Shown: piece after piece, positions 1 to 6,872 of the stretch
How positions within the stretch are numbered: the stretch's first letter is position 1
Layout: the number at the start of each line of letters is the position of its first letter
Assembly (NCBI GenBank): GCA_026770595.1
Contig: MU634611.1
Span: forward strand, 1 to 11,133
Origin: Ochromonadaceae sp. CCMP2298
Taxonomy: Eukaryota > Sar > Synurophyceae > Ochromonadales > Ochromonadaceae
Direction of reading: 5' to 3'
Length of the DNA stretch: 11,133 nt
The notes under the pieces: generated by a model
Seen by the model: the letters and a program-made list of their open reading frames with translations, nothing else
What the model was told of the DNA's origin: nothing
Databases searched by the model: none
Made by a program: the position numbers and the translations under genes

Positions 1-63
1 ACCTCTAATACTAAACATCTAATACCTCTAATACCTCTAATACCAATACCTCCACCTCTACAG
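1..63 (+). repeat. Intron end with 9-base tandem repeat
   Basis: The window opens in a pyrimidine/A-rich stretch built from imperfect repeats of ACCTCTAAT, several units long. It ends in CCACCTCTACAG, a good 3' splice site. The stretch therefore reads as the tail of an intron of the gene whose last exon follows. The donor lies outside the window. Confidence 0.5.
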
Positions 64-219
64 GTGAAGCAGCAGCTAGACGAGCTCGATGCACACGTTA
101 CTGCCAGAGAAGCTTTCTTCCAGAGCGTCGGAAAGTATGGGTCAGGGGGCTCAGGGTCTTTGATACTGCCGCACAACACATTCGCTCTGACAGTAGCAAG
201 CAAGAGTAGTGAGTACTGA
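64..219 (+). CDS. Last exon of unrecognised gene (partial)
   Basis: After the CTACAG acceptor an open frame of 51 codons runs to TGA at 217-219. The peptide begins VKQQLDELDAHVTAREAFF and contains GKYGSGGSGSLILPHNTF before the stop. I do not recognise the family. The reading frame is supported by a second copy of the same coding segment just downstream (241-331) whose differences are largely conservative at protein level (Q/K, I/V, S/P), which is how real coding sequence diverges. If the upstream exon ends in phase 0, the exon is 156 bases. The gene runs tail to tail with the XPA gene on the other strand. The N-terminal part is outside the window, so no function can be given. Confidence 0.5.
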   Translation: MKQQLDELDAHVTAREAFFQSVGKYGSGGSGSLILPHNTFALTVASKSSEY

Positions 220-331
220 ACAGGGACACTCACGAGAAAGGAAGCCTTCTTCAAGAGCGTCCTTAAGTACGGATCAGGGGGGCCAGGGTCTTTGGTACTG
301 CCGCACAACACGTTTGCTCTGACAGTAGCAA
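109..331 (+). repeat. Tandem duplication of a coding exon end
   Basis: Bases 109-199 and 241-331 align without gaps over 91 positions with about 12 mismatches by eye (about 87% identity). The offset is 132 bases, a multiple of three, so both copies lie in the same frame. The first copy ends at TGA 217-219 and the second at TGA 343-345. The second copy encodes EAFFKSVLKYGSGGPGSLV and so on, matching EAFFQSVGKYGSGGSGSLI of the first. The second copy is either an unused relic, an alternative terminus, or an extension reached by stop readthrough. Confidence 0.8.
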
Positions 332-345
332 AGAAACACGAGTGA

Positions 346-673
346 ACAGATATACTCTTACTGTACATGATAGTACATGATGATAGTGCACGATAGTACA
401 TAGTACATGATACTCTAACAGTCCAGCACCGGGGTATCAAACACATAGTAGTTTGATTTAAAAGCGAAAACAAAATTTGATTTCCACGCTCCGTTCTTAT
501 TTACACATGTTGTTATGTACTGTTGACTGATGTCAGTTGATGTGTACTATTGACAGTTGATTACGTCTGTACAGCATGGCAGAGTGCTGTTCAAGCACCG
601 TTGAGGGCGGGTCGACCCACCCCCCACAGAATCCTCCAGCAGCAGCCCAAGAGGCTTTAGGTCCCTACAGCCT
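346..673. other. Convergent intergenic stretch, repeat-rich
   Basis: This tail-to-tail space lies between the left partial gene and XPA. Bases 361-415 hold scrambled copies of a TAGTACATGA unit, and 515-575 hold loosely repeated TTGACTGATGTCAGTTGATG-like units. The rest is AT-rich and probably 3' UTR of both genes. I see no gene, RNA gene or clear terminator. A short open frame at 576-791 runs antisense to XPA and looks fortuitous. Confidence 0.45.
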
Positions 674-1576
674 CTACAGCCCCCCCCTGATGATGCTCAC
701 CAGACTCGCCAGCTGCTTCTTCTTCTTAGTGGCCTGCGCACTGGGCGCCTGCGCCTGTCCCTTTCGCTTCTTGCCCTGCTGGCTGCCGTAGCTCCTGTTG
801 GCAGCACCCAGCTCCTCCTCCGGCTCCCCGTCCAGCACCACCACCTCCTTCCCGCCCTCCGTGGTAGTGGCTGATTCCCAGAGGTCTTTGGTGGATGCTG
901 CCAGCGCTTCTTTTGTCTTTAATAGGTCCCTTTCGAAGCTCTTGGTCGCCCTCAGCTGCCGCTCCTCCTCCAGCCCCCCCAGGCTGCCGAAGCGCCTCAC
1001 GGCCAGGGCGCGCAGGTGCTTGCGCAGGTAGAGCTTCATGGCGGTCCAGCCGGCGTGGTGGGGGTTGTTCTTGGACTGGTGTCGCAGGAACTTGAAGGCG
1101 TCATCTGTGACCAGGTAGGCCTTGGCGCCGTCCGCCTTGGTGAGCAGGTCGAACAGGTCCGTTGAGGCCTTGCACGCGCTGCACACCTGCTCTCCGAAGG
1201 TCTCGTAGAGGGCCTCGTCTATGTACAGACTGCTGCACTCGCCGCCCTCGTTATCGTCCAGGAACTGGCAAAGTAGGGGCTTCTCCTTCTCCTTGCTCCC
1301 CGGGGCGTCATTTATCCCAGAGTCGTTTGATCCACTACTCTGTTCGTGAGACTTCTGGCTCTGCTTCTCGCGTTCCTGCTGCTCCTGCTCTTGCTCCTGC
1401 TCCTGCTCTCTCTCCTTTTTCTTTCGCTCAAGGATGTCTAGCGCCCGCTGGCGGTTCTCGCGCATGCGCTGCTTCTGCTCCTCCGTCAGCGAGGACGGCT
1501 GCGGACTTGGCAGCGTTAATGGCTGCGCTGATGGGCTGCTGCTCGGCTGTGAGCTGGGCACCGATGTAGGCTCCAT
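674..1576 (-). CDS. XPA: XPA/Rad14-type DNA repair protein
   Basis: This is a 300-residue intron-free protein of the XPA (Rad14) family, which binds damaged or kinked DNA and organises the nucleotide-excision-repair complex in the nucleus. Evidence: an N-terminal basic helix with RMRENRQRAL at 38-47, like the RQRAL segment of animal XPA; a Glu/Gln-rich coiled stretch at 51-75; the zinc-finger region at 103-135; and the strongly conserved KNNPHHAGWTAMKLYLRKHL at 169-188, followed by a basic helical region (FGSLGGLEEERQLRATKSF). The C-terminal tail has two basic clusters (GKKRKG and TKKKKQ) that look like nuclear localisation signals. The cysteine pattern is odd: C114, C132 and C135 fit the family spacing exactly, but the position of the first finger cysteine (111) is Gly. 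C103 is the only nearby candidate fourth ligand. The family C-terminal TFIIH-binding part is not recognisable. The ATG at 1576 is the first in the open frame. The gene shares a divergent promoter with the glutaredoxin gene. Confidence 0.9.
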   Translation of the reverse strand: MEPTSVPSSQPSSSPSAQPLTLPSPQPSSLTEEQKQRMRENRQRALDILERKKKEREQEQEQEQEQQEREKQSQKSHEQSSGSNDSGINDAPGSKEKEKPLLCQFLDDNEGGECSSLYIDEALYETFGEQVCSACKASTDLFDLLTKADGAKAYLVTDDAFKFLRHQSKNNPHHAGWTAMKLYLRKHLRALAVRRFGSLGGLEEERQLRATKSFERDLLKTKEALAASTKDLWESATTTEGGKEVVVLDGEPEEELGAANRSYGSQQGKKRKGQAQAPSAQATKKKKQLASLVSIIRGGL

Positions 1577-1753
1577 GGCATGCGTTGCTTCTGCTACTCT
1601 CTTCAGCTCTGCAGTAGCAATTACTCAGGAGTCACTTGAGTGATGCTGATTATGACCGTGGATTCTGAGAGGGCCTCTCTTGGATCATCTGATGAGAGAG
1701 AGTGATGACCAAAGATGCGAGCACTCCCCTCTAACTTATGGTTTCACCTCGAG

Positions 1754-1774
1754 AAGCGCCTATTCAGTTGAAAC
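1754..1774 (-). promoter_or_regulatory. Bipartite promoter motif, copy 1
   Basis: Read on the minus strand this is GTTTCA, eight unconserved bases, then GGCGCTT. The same pattern is found exactly at 1806-1826 and 8948-8968. It lies about 180 bases upstream of the XPA ATG and points toward XPA. Confidence 0.55.
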
Positions 1775-1784
1775 TGATTTTTTT

Positions 1785-1861
1785 GGGTTAACTTAAAATA
1801 TTTCAGTTTCACTCGTATGGGCGCTTTTGGCAAAGGAAAGTTTTACCGGTTAAGTTAACCC
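1785..1861. repeat. 12-base perfect inverted repeat
   Basis: GGGTTAACTTAA at 1785-1796 is the exact reverse complement of TTAAGTTAACCC at 1850-1861, with 53 bases between. Each arm contains the palindrome GTTAAC. The pair encloses motif copy 2, so it may be part of the bidirectional promoter, either as paired protein-binding sites or as a possible cruciform. Confidence 0.6.
1806..1826 (+). promoter_or_regulatory. Bipartite promoter motif, copy 2
   Basis: This site is GTTTCA, CTCGTATG, GGCGCTT on the plus strand, pointing toward the glutaredoxin gene about 160 bases upstream of its ATG. It forms an inverted pair with copy 1, centre to centre 52 bases. Confidence 0.55.
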
Positions 1862-1986
1862 TTTCCACCAATACCAGTCCCCCCACATTGCCCACTCGCT
1901 TCTGGAAGACCCTTCTCCTTCCTCTCTCGGTCTCTGCGCTCACAATCAACTGTCTGTGGACGCCCTTTCCTTCGCACCTCGACCCA

Positions 1987-2507
1987 ATGAAGTTCTCGCT
2001 CTCCGCACTGCTGCTGGTGCTGCTGCAGGTGGCCAGCGCGCTCTACGCGCCCATGCGCACCGTGCGAGCGTCCCGCCTCTCTCTCAACATGATGGCAGAG
2101 CAGCTCGGCCGCGTGACTATGTACAAGAAGGAGGGCTGCCCCTACTGCGAGAAGGCCAAGACCATGCTGGAGAACGAGCACGGCCTGAAGATCGACTTCG
2201 TGGACATCGAGGAGCCAGACAGGTATGGCACTGACGCTCCACGGTGGGCACTCGGCACAGCACTAACATACACCTCATCATTCTCCCCCCTTGCGGCAGT
2301 GCGAAGCGGGACGAGATGATCCAGCAGATGCGCACATTCACGGGCGGGCGTAACACCGTGCCGCAGATCTTCTTCAACTCTGAGCACCTGGGCGGCAACG
2401 ACGACGTGGAGACTCTGAACAGCGAGGGCAAGCTGGCTGCCAAGGTGGAGATGGTGAAGACCACCGCGGCGATGATGATGGACCACTGGTTCCACCCATG
2501 GTACTAA
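1987..2507 (+). CDS. Plastid-type glutaredoxin, CPYC active site
   Basis: There are two exons, 1987-2222 and 2300-2507, joined across a 77-base intron (AG|GTATGG ... GCGGCAG|TG) that splits a Ser codon. The spliced protein has 147 residues. It is a dithiol glutaredoxin, which reduces protein or glutathione-mixed disulfides using glutathione. Visible landmarks are the active site CPYC at 51-54 after KKEG, the cis-proline motif TVP at 98-100 and the GG glutathione-binding pair at 110-111. Residues 1-18 form a signal peptide (MKFSLSALLLVLLQVASA). Residues 19-36 are basic and Ser/Arg-rich with no acidic residues, so the presequence is bipartite and suggests import into a complex plastid; residue +1 is Leu rather than the usual Phe. 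The C-terminal tail is unusually Met- and aromatic-rich (MMMDHWFHPWY). The start at 1987 is chosen because it gives the signal peptide; an in-frame non-ATG extension upstream has no support. Confidence 0.88.
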
Positions 2508-2867
2508 GGTGGGGAGGGAGGAGGGGGGTTAGGATAGGGTGGGGGTTACAGTTTGACGGAGGTGTCAGTTGGGGCAGTGGGATCTGGGGCGTCTGGGTCT
2601 GGACGAAGTCCGAAGCGGAGGCAGGGGCAGAAGCAGACGTAGGGCTTGAGGCAGAAGTAGGGGCAGAAGCGGACGCAAACACGGGGGCAGAAGCAGGGGC
2701 AAACACATATACGCACACTTTGCCCAAGGGCAGGGCCATTTCCAACGCCACCCCGCTACCCAGGAGTAGCTCGTAGAATCGCGTTTAGCAAATAACTTAT
2801 TCCTATCAGTAATGCGTTTTCTTTAACAGCTGAGCAAGGGTATTCTACTTTCTACATGAAGTCAGGA
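2508..2867. repeat. Convergent spacer with GCAGAAG-rich minisatellite
   Basis: This tail-to-tail space lies between the glutaredoxin and GOT1-like genes. Bases 2508-2550 are very G-rich. Bases about 2610-2705 are an imperfect minisatellite of GGGGCAGAAGC-like units. Both strands are open across it only because of its repeat composition, giving Ala/Glu/Gly or Ala/Ser/Pro repeats, so I do not call a gene. The remainder is probably 3' UTR. Confidence 0.55.
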
Positions 2868-3768
2868 TCAGAAGTCAGGATCGTACTGTTCGCTGTACCC
2901 CCTCTGATCGTAGCCTGCTTCTTGTCCCCGACTGTCCCTGCTGGGCGCATACCGTGCACCCCCCCGCTTGGCCTTATCCCCTTTACCCTCAAATGACTGA
3001 ATTATATCCCCCACTACTGGTATGTTCCGACCCACCGCCAGCAGCATGGGGAACATATTTCCGAACAGGTTGAGCAGGCCGAAGATCTCGATTATAAGTC
3101 CCAGTTTCGGCTTGCCCCAGAAGACTAGCAAGACGCCCACTACGGTGATGATTGTCGCCTGCATGCGGCTCTCCTTGAGGAAGAAGCCACTGACGCGGGT
3201 GGGGCCGATGAGCATGAAGATGCCGGCGATGATGCATATCTGGAGGGTGCAGGAGAGGGGAGTGAGAGGGGAGAGGGTGTAGATGTTTCGTTAAGAGCAG
3301 GTGAGGCAGGGGCGTGCAGAGGTGAGCAGGAGCGGTAAGAGAAGACAATTACAATCACACGATCACAAAACCAACACCATCCTACACTCACGTTGCCGAG
3401 CCTCAGCAGGTTCCCCTCGAAGAAGAGCATCATTCCCATAAAGGTCAGCAGCAGCCCCACGCCCAGCAACCCCGCCCCAACCTGCTTCTGGTTCTTCATC
3501 AGATCTGCAAGGCCGGAACTCTTCTTCTTTTTGCCTCCTTTACTCCTCTGTGGATCAGCAATGACAAGGACAAGGATCAGCAAGGGTTGGTGCAGTGTTA
3601 CATACAAGGGCAGTTCAAGTTGTTCGAGCGTTGTACCTGTGGTTGCTGTTCGTAGTAGTCCTCCTCTGCCTCGTAGCCGTCACCGCCTCCATACCTCTGC
3701 GCGAGCAAGTGCAACTCCGCACGGTGGCCCACAAGGGCGCTCACCAGCAATGGACCCAGCGAGTGCAT
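2868..3768 (-). CDS. GOT1: GOT1-like Golgi vesicle transport membrane protein
   Basis: Exons 3768-3637, 3547-3392 and 3239-2868 join across introns 3636-3548 (89 bases, CAG|GTACAA ... CCACAG|AG) and 3391-3240 (152 bases, AAC|GTGAGT ... CTCCAG|AT). Both junctions are phase 0, giving 219 residues. Residues 61-180 match the GOT1/SFT2-like family of four-helix membrane proteins, which act in ER-Golgi and intra-Golgi vesicle traffic: helix 1 at about 65-85, GNLLRLGN then helix 2 at about 95-108, helix 3 at 123-137, FWGKPKLGLIIE, helix 4 at about 141-166, and the conserved RNIPVVGDII at 168-176. Family members are usually about 140 residues. This one adds an acidic/Lys-rich N-terminus (GGGDGYEAEEDYYEQQ, then GGKKKK) and a polar Tyr/Gly-rich C-terminal tail of about 40 residues. 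The N-terminus is uncertain: 3768 is the first ATG of the 5' exon; a 48-base in-frame candidate intron lies at 3744-3697; and Met at 3499 would give a classical short GOT1. Confidence 0.8.
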
Positions 3769-4226
3769 CGACACGTGCAAGGGTTAGGGTGAAGGAGGAC
3801 GCGTCTGCGAACAGGACGTTGATTGCAACCGACCCCAGGGCTGACGCTACCGTTGCAAGCAGCTGATGCGCTGAGAATGAAGGGCGTCCAGGCGTGGGAT
3901 GCACCCTTCCACACTCGATAAAGTGTGCTGCTGCAACGATGCAAGTGCCAGCAGAGGGCATCCCGGCATCGGTGTTTGTGTTTGGTGCCCCAAACTCAAC
4001 TGTCGCGGGTCCGCCGTAAGTTACATCATCCCGGGTTCAAAACTCCCTCTCAAAATCCAGCTCCACCAAGACATCTCTCTCTTCCCTCTCTCCTTCATTC
4101 ACTTTCAACCTCGACCCTCTTATCCAGAGCTGATCTCATTCTGCGCGGCCAGTTATTGAATGCGCCAAGCCCTTCTCCCGCGGACAAAAGCACGACTGCA
4201 ATCCAAGTCTGCAGAGAACTGCGCAA
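3769..4226. promoter_or_regulatory. Divergent GOT1/JmjC-TPR spacer
   Basis: This head-to-head space separates the GOT1-like (-) and JmjC-TPR (+) genes. The + strand at about 4045-4130 is strongly pyrimidine-rich (runs of TCTC and CCTC), fitting the 5' leader of the right-hand gene. A 93-codon minus-strand frame crosses 3961-3680 and includes a hydrophobic segment, but I could not join it to the GOT1 frame with matching phase. The bipartite motif of the XPA and COX11 promoters is not found here, nor is a TATA box. Confidence 0.35.
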
Positions 4227-5663
4227 ATGAGCGTCGGAAACAATGCACCGAAATCGGCTCCGGAAACAATGAGCTCCGCCCCTTTGCCCTTGATGCGCAC
4301 AGCGCGGCAGCCGCCGCAACAGCAAGACACTGCTGTGCGGCCGCACCCAGGGCCGCAGCCGGTGGGGTTCCGGACGTCTTTTAAAACGATGAAGCCGAAG
4401 CCTTCCAAGGTGAAGTACCTCACGGCCAAGGAGCTGGTCGGCATCGGTCTGTCGATCGCCCTGTCCTTCGCCTTGTCCCTCACAGCCATGTACGTGGTGA
4501 TAACGGCCTCACCGATAGTGTACACATATCTACTGGAGGTCGGAGACGTCATCAGCGGCCAAGATAGCAGCGTGGTCACCTCCAAGCCAAAATCCTCCCG
4601 CATAAAACTATCCCGCTTTCTCACCCCCTCGGACCTGAACTGCTCCTCTTTCAGTGGATCTGAGCCGGCGCTAATAAGTGGTCAGAGCAGAGTACAAATA
4701 GAGGGGCTGCTGAAGAAGTACGGCCACGTAACGGTCGACTTGCAGCCCCTAGAGCGCCTGGGTAGGCACCGCAGCACAGCCAAAAGCTACGGAGATGCAG
4801 CTGGGGACGTGCGGGCAACCCTGGCAGAGCTGCGAGGGCACTACCCACTCAGTGACTTGGGGGGCAACTTCTACGCTCTGGATGGGACGGATGGGAAAGC
4901 CTTGGCTGTCATGGGCATCACGAAACTGCCCGCGCCGCCCACTGGTGCGTGCAGCCCCTTCAAGGACTTCAGAGCAGTCTCGCTGGCCGTGGGCAGAAAC
5001 AGCAGCGCTCTGTCAGGCTCGGACTTCCACATACACAGACAGAGCGTCAGTGAGCTGCTGGTGGGGCGCAAGCACTGGGTGCTCTACCCGCCCAGTCAAG
5101 TCCCAGCATCGGGCTTCAGCAGTTACGAGAACATGGCGCAGTGGTACGAGACGGTGTACCCCACACTCCCGCCCTCTAAGCACTCGGTGGAGATCATCCA
5201 GGAGGCGGGTCAGCTGGTGTACGTACCGGAGGGCTGGTATCACGCCACACGTACCCTGGCCACCTCTGTAACCTCCGTGTCTGTGCGCTGGGAGAGTCCC
5301 CAAGAGGCTCCGGGGGGCTTTTACCACTACTTGGTGGCGGGGGATGGGAAGTTCAAAGGTGGGGACTACAAGGCAGCCATCAAGCTGTACCGGGTAGGCC
5401 TGGCACTGCAGAAGGACAGAACCCTTTTGGCTCACCTGGGGCAGGCCCTTGAGCTGCAGGGGCACTACCAGGAGGCAGAGGAGGTGTACAAGGAACTGAT
5501 CGAAGCCAGCCCTAGAGAACCCCTCAACTACGCGGTGCTGGTGAACATTTTCGTAGCCTATGCCTCCAGAGACGTGTCTAACAGTGTGCACGAGCTGCTG
5601 CAGAAGGCGGACAAGCATGGGCTGAGAGAAACGGTCCTGGGCTTGACCAAGACGCTGCTCTAG
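4227..5663 (+). CDS. JMJD8-like JmjC protein with TPR-like tail, membrane-anchored
   Basis: This is a single-exon, 478-residue protein. Residues 1-60 are Pro/Gln-rich and basic. One hydrophobic helix at about 71-100, with KVK and K before it, predicts a type II membrane protein with its bulk in the ER/Golgi lumen; sequons at N138 and N258 fit that. Residues 130-355 form a cupin/JmjC fold: DFHIH at 266-270, GRKHWVLYPP at 280-289, YPTLPPS at 311-317, then AGQLVYVPEGWYHAT at 327-341. The order and wording closely follow JMJD8, a lumenal JmjC protein of the secretory pathway. Likely Fe(II) ligands are H268, H270 (His where classical JmjC enzymes have Asp/Glu) and H339. Residues about 362-475 look like two or three TPR-like helical repeats (YKAAIKLYRVGLAL; LGQALELQGHYQEAEEVYKEL), a protein-binding region I would not expect in animal JMJD8. 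Whether it is an active 2-oxoglutarate oxygenase cannot be read from sequence. ATG 4227 is the first in frame; M55 would still keep the anchor. Confidence 0.8.
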   Translation: MSVGNNAPKSAPETMSSAPLPLMRTARQPPQQQDTAVRPHPGPQPVGFRTSFKTMKPKPSKVKYLTAKELVGIGLSIALSFALSLTAMYVVITASPIVYTYLLEVGDVISGQDSSVVTSKPKSSRIKLSRFLTPSDLNCSSFSGSEPALISGQSRVQIEGLLKKYGHVTVDLQPLERLGRHRSTAKSYGDAAGDVRATLAELRGHYPLSDLGGNFYALDGTDGKALAVMGITKLPAPPTGACSPFKDFRAVSLAVGRNSSALSGSDFHIHRQSVSELLVGRKHWVLYPPSQVPASGFSSYENMAQWYETVYPTLPPSKHSVEIIQEAGQLVYVPEGWYHATRTLATSVTSVSVRWESPQEAPGGFYHYLVAGDGKFKGGDYKAAIKLYRVGLALQKDRTLLAHLGQALELQGHYQEAEEVYKELIEASPREPLNYAVLVNIFVAYASRDVSNSVHELLQKADKHGLRETVLGLTKTLL

Positions 5664-5792
5664 TGCTGCTCTAGTGCCGCAGTAGAGAAGTAGTGGCAAT
5701 AGTGCAGTAGTACCGTACATAATGCACATAGTGCAACTTTCCAGATATTTGTTTAATAGCTATGTACATAACCTCACCACAGGCTCATAGAA
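5664..5792. other. Short convergent spacer
   Basis: These 129 bases lie between two stop codons facing each other. They start with small TGCTCTAG and GTAGTA-type repeats after the JmjC-TPR stop and continue AT-rich (TTTGTTTAATAGC). The 3' UTRs and polyadenylation sites of both genes must be packed here or overlap the neighbouring gene. Confidence 0.4.
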
Positions 5793-6872
5793 TCACTTTT
5801 TGTTATCTTTGTCCAAGTAGTTTTTGTTGAACCTGCGCTCCGATCGGTTCGCCCCCTCCCTCTTCTCCTCTGCCATGATGGCATCCAGACCAGTGGGGTT
5901 CTTCTTGCCCTCCATAAGACCCTGATGGTGGTGAGGGTGGTGAGGAGGATTAACTATTGTGGTGGTGGTGGTGGTGGTGATTCTATAAAGACAAATCTCA
6001 CCATCTGCGCTGCCAGGGCGGCCACGTTGGTCCCATCCTGACCGCCCTCTTTGCTGGCCTTCTCGATCAGGTCTTCTACGTTCTTGTCCAGGGAGAAGTT
6101 CAGGCCGCCCAGCACGACTGAGCGGGTAGGAGGAGGGGGAGAGGGGCAGGAGGACATTAGGCTAAAGATGGGGAGAGGAGCAAAGGGCAGATATGTACAT
6201 ATCAATACGCATACAAATAATGGGTGCATAATGGTATAATTGTCCACTGCGACTTCATGTGGTGGGGGTCACAGCCTCAGCGTCGTAATGACTTGCAAGA
6301 ACTCTGGCCAGCACCGCAGTGGTTGCGCCCAGAAACAGGGTGATGTAGGCAGTACTTTAGCACATCATGCAGCATGGGGGTGGTTGCTTGCTGATGCGAC
6401 TCTAAGAAGCACGCCGTGAGTGTATACATATATGCACATACACGTGCATATATAGTATGTAACGCACACATGGAATGTACATCAGGTCAGGACAGATTTG
6501 TGGCCAGTGGCCAGTCGACTCACCGTATGACACAGTGAAAAACCCAAAAACGATCAAACTGAGATTGAGGCTGAGGCCTATCAAGGCGCGAACGGATTCG
6601 GATTGCCCACACATGCCGCCGCCCACGTTGGATATATAGTTGGTGATTTCCTCGGGTGACATGCCGGCAGTGGGGTCGTTCTGAGTAGTCGTCTTCGAAG
6701 TAGCATCAAGACACAGAGGCATGAGCCCAAACTTGCTAACTAGGTCTATGGAGGCTATGTTGAAGCTATCCAGAAGCATTGTGGGTCTGACAGCGTGCAG
6801 GCGACTGCTGTGCAGGTGGAAGCTCGCCGCCTGCCACGCCAGCAGCGCTACCGTCAAGAGCTGCACGTACAT
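5793..6872 (-). CDS. Plastid-targeted membrane protein, unknown function
   Basis: Exons 6872-6524, 6117-6002 and 5921-5793 splice to 197 residues; introns are 6523-6118 (406 bases, TACG|GTGAGT ... CGCTCAG|TC) and 6001-5922 (80 bases, ATG|GTGAGA ... CATCAG|GG). Phases match (1 and 0), and the joined reading SY-VVLGGLNF is smooth. Residues 1-17 are a signal peptide ending AAS, followed by FHLHSSRLHAVRP, a Phe-led basic stretch with no acidic residues: a textbook bipartite presequence of red-lineage complex plastids. The mature part has a polar segment (TSKTTTQNDPTAGMSPEEITNYISNVGGGMCGQ), one long hydrophobic segment at about 97-122 (ALIGLSLNLSLIVFGFFTV and on), then NFSLDKNVEDLIEKA and a charged tail rich in Lys/Glu/Arg. 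One membrane helix with a stromal or lumenal charged tail is likely. I do not recognise a named family. The start at 6872 is chosen because it yields the signal peptide. Confidence 0.78.
6118..6523 (-). other. Long intron 1 with AT palindrome and hidden helix-coding segment
   Basis: This is the longest intron in the window. It contains a near-palindrome TGGCCAGTGGCCA just inside the donor, an AT-rich hairpin (ATATATGCAC 6428-6437 opposite GTGCATATAT 6444-6453, 6-base loop), and at 6353-6255 (minus strand) an open 32-codon segment coding AYITLFLGATTAVLARVLAS and a short polar end before TGA. That segment could be an alternative terminal exon, but its frame does not fit the strong donor. Confidence 0.4.

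Larger units (their letters stand above)
1577..1986. promoter_or_regulatory. Divergent XPA/glutaredoxin promoter region
   Basis: This 410-base space separates two head-to-head genes and carries no supported gene. The centre (1741-1861) is AT-richer and dense in symmetric elements: two 21-base GTTTCA-N8-GGCGCTT motifs in inverted orientation, a perfect 12-base inverted repeat (1785-1796 and 1850-1861), and AAACTGA (1771-1777) opposite TCAGTTT (1803-1809). From about 1862 to 1986 the + strand is pyrimidine-rich, as expected for the glutaredoxin 5' leader. No clear TATA box is seen. Confidence 0.55.

Noticed and set aside
217-219. TGA as a reassigned sense codon
   Set aside because: TGA is the natural end of the GOT1-like, plastid membrane and VTI1 genes, so the code looks standard here.
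209-240. Possible 32-base intron (GTGAGT ... AAAG) joining the two exon copies
   Set aside because: It is very short and its phase would shift the second copy out of its conserved frame.
1888-1986. 33-residue N-terminal extension of the glutaredoxin
   Set aside because: It would begin with TTG and place the signal peptide internally; ATG 1987 starts the signal peptide directly.
2374-2776. Ala/Glu/Gly and Ala/Ser/Pro-rich open frames in the glutaredoxin 3' region
   Set aside because: They are open on both strands only because of the hexamer-like minisatellite.
3680-3961. 93-codon minus-strand frame with a hydrophobic stretch upstream of GOT1
   Set aside because: No splice pair with matching phase links it to GOT1, and it ends at a stop in its own frame; it may be leader sequence.
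4030-4060. GGGTTCAAAAC resembling a tRNA B box
   Set aside because: There is no A box, cloverleaf or pairing acceptor stem around it.
5013-5729. 238-codon minus-strand open frame
   Set aside because: It lies antisense to the JmjC-TPR exon, whose motifs are unmistakable; its own peptide has no domain character and follows from GC-rich codons.
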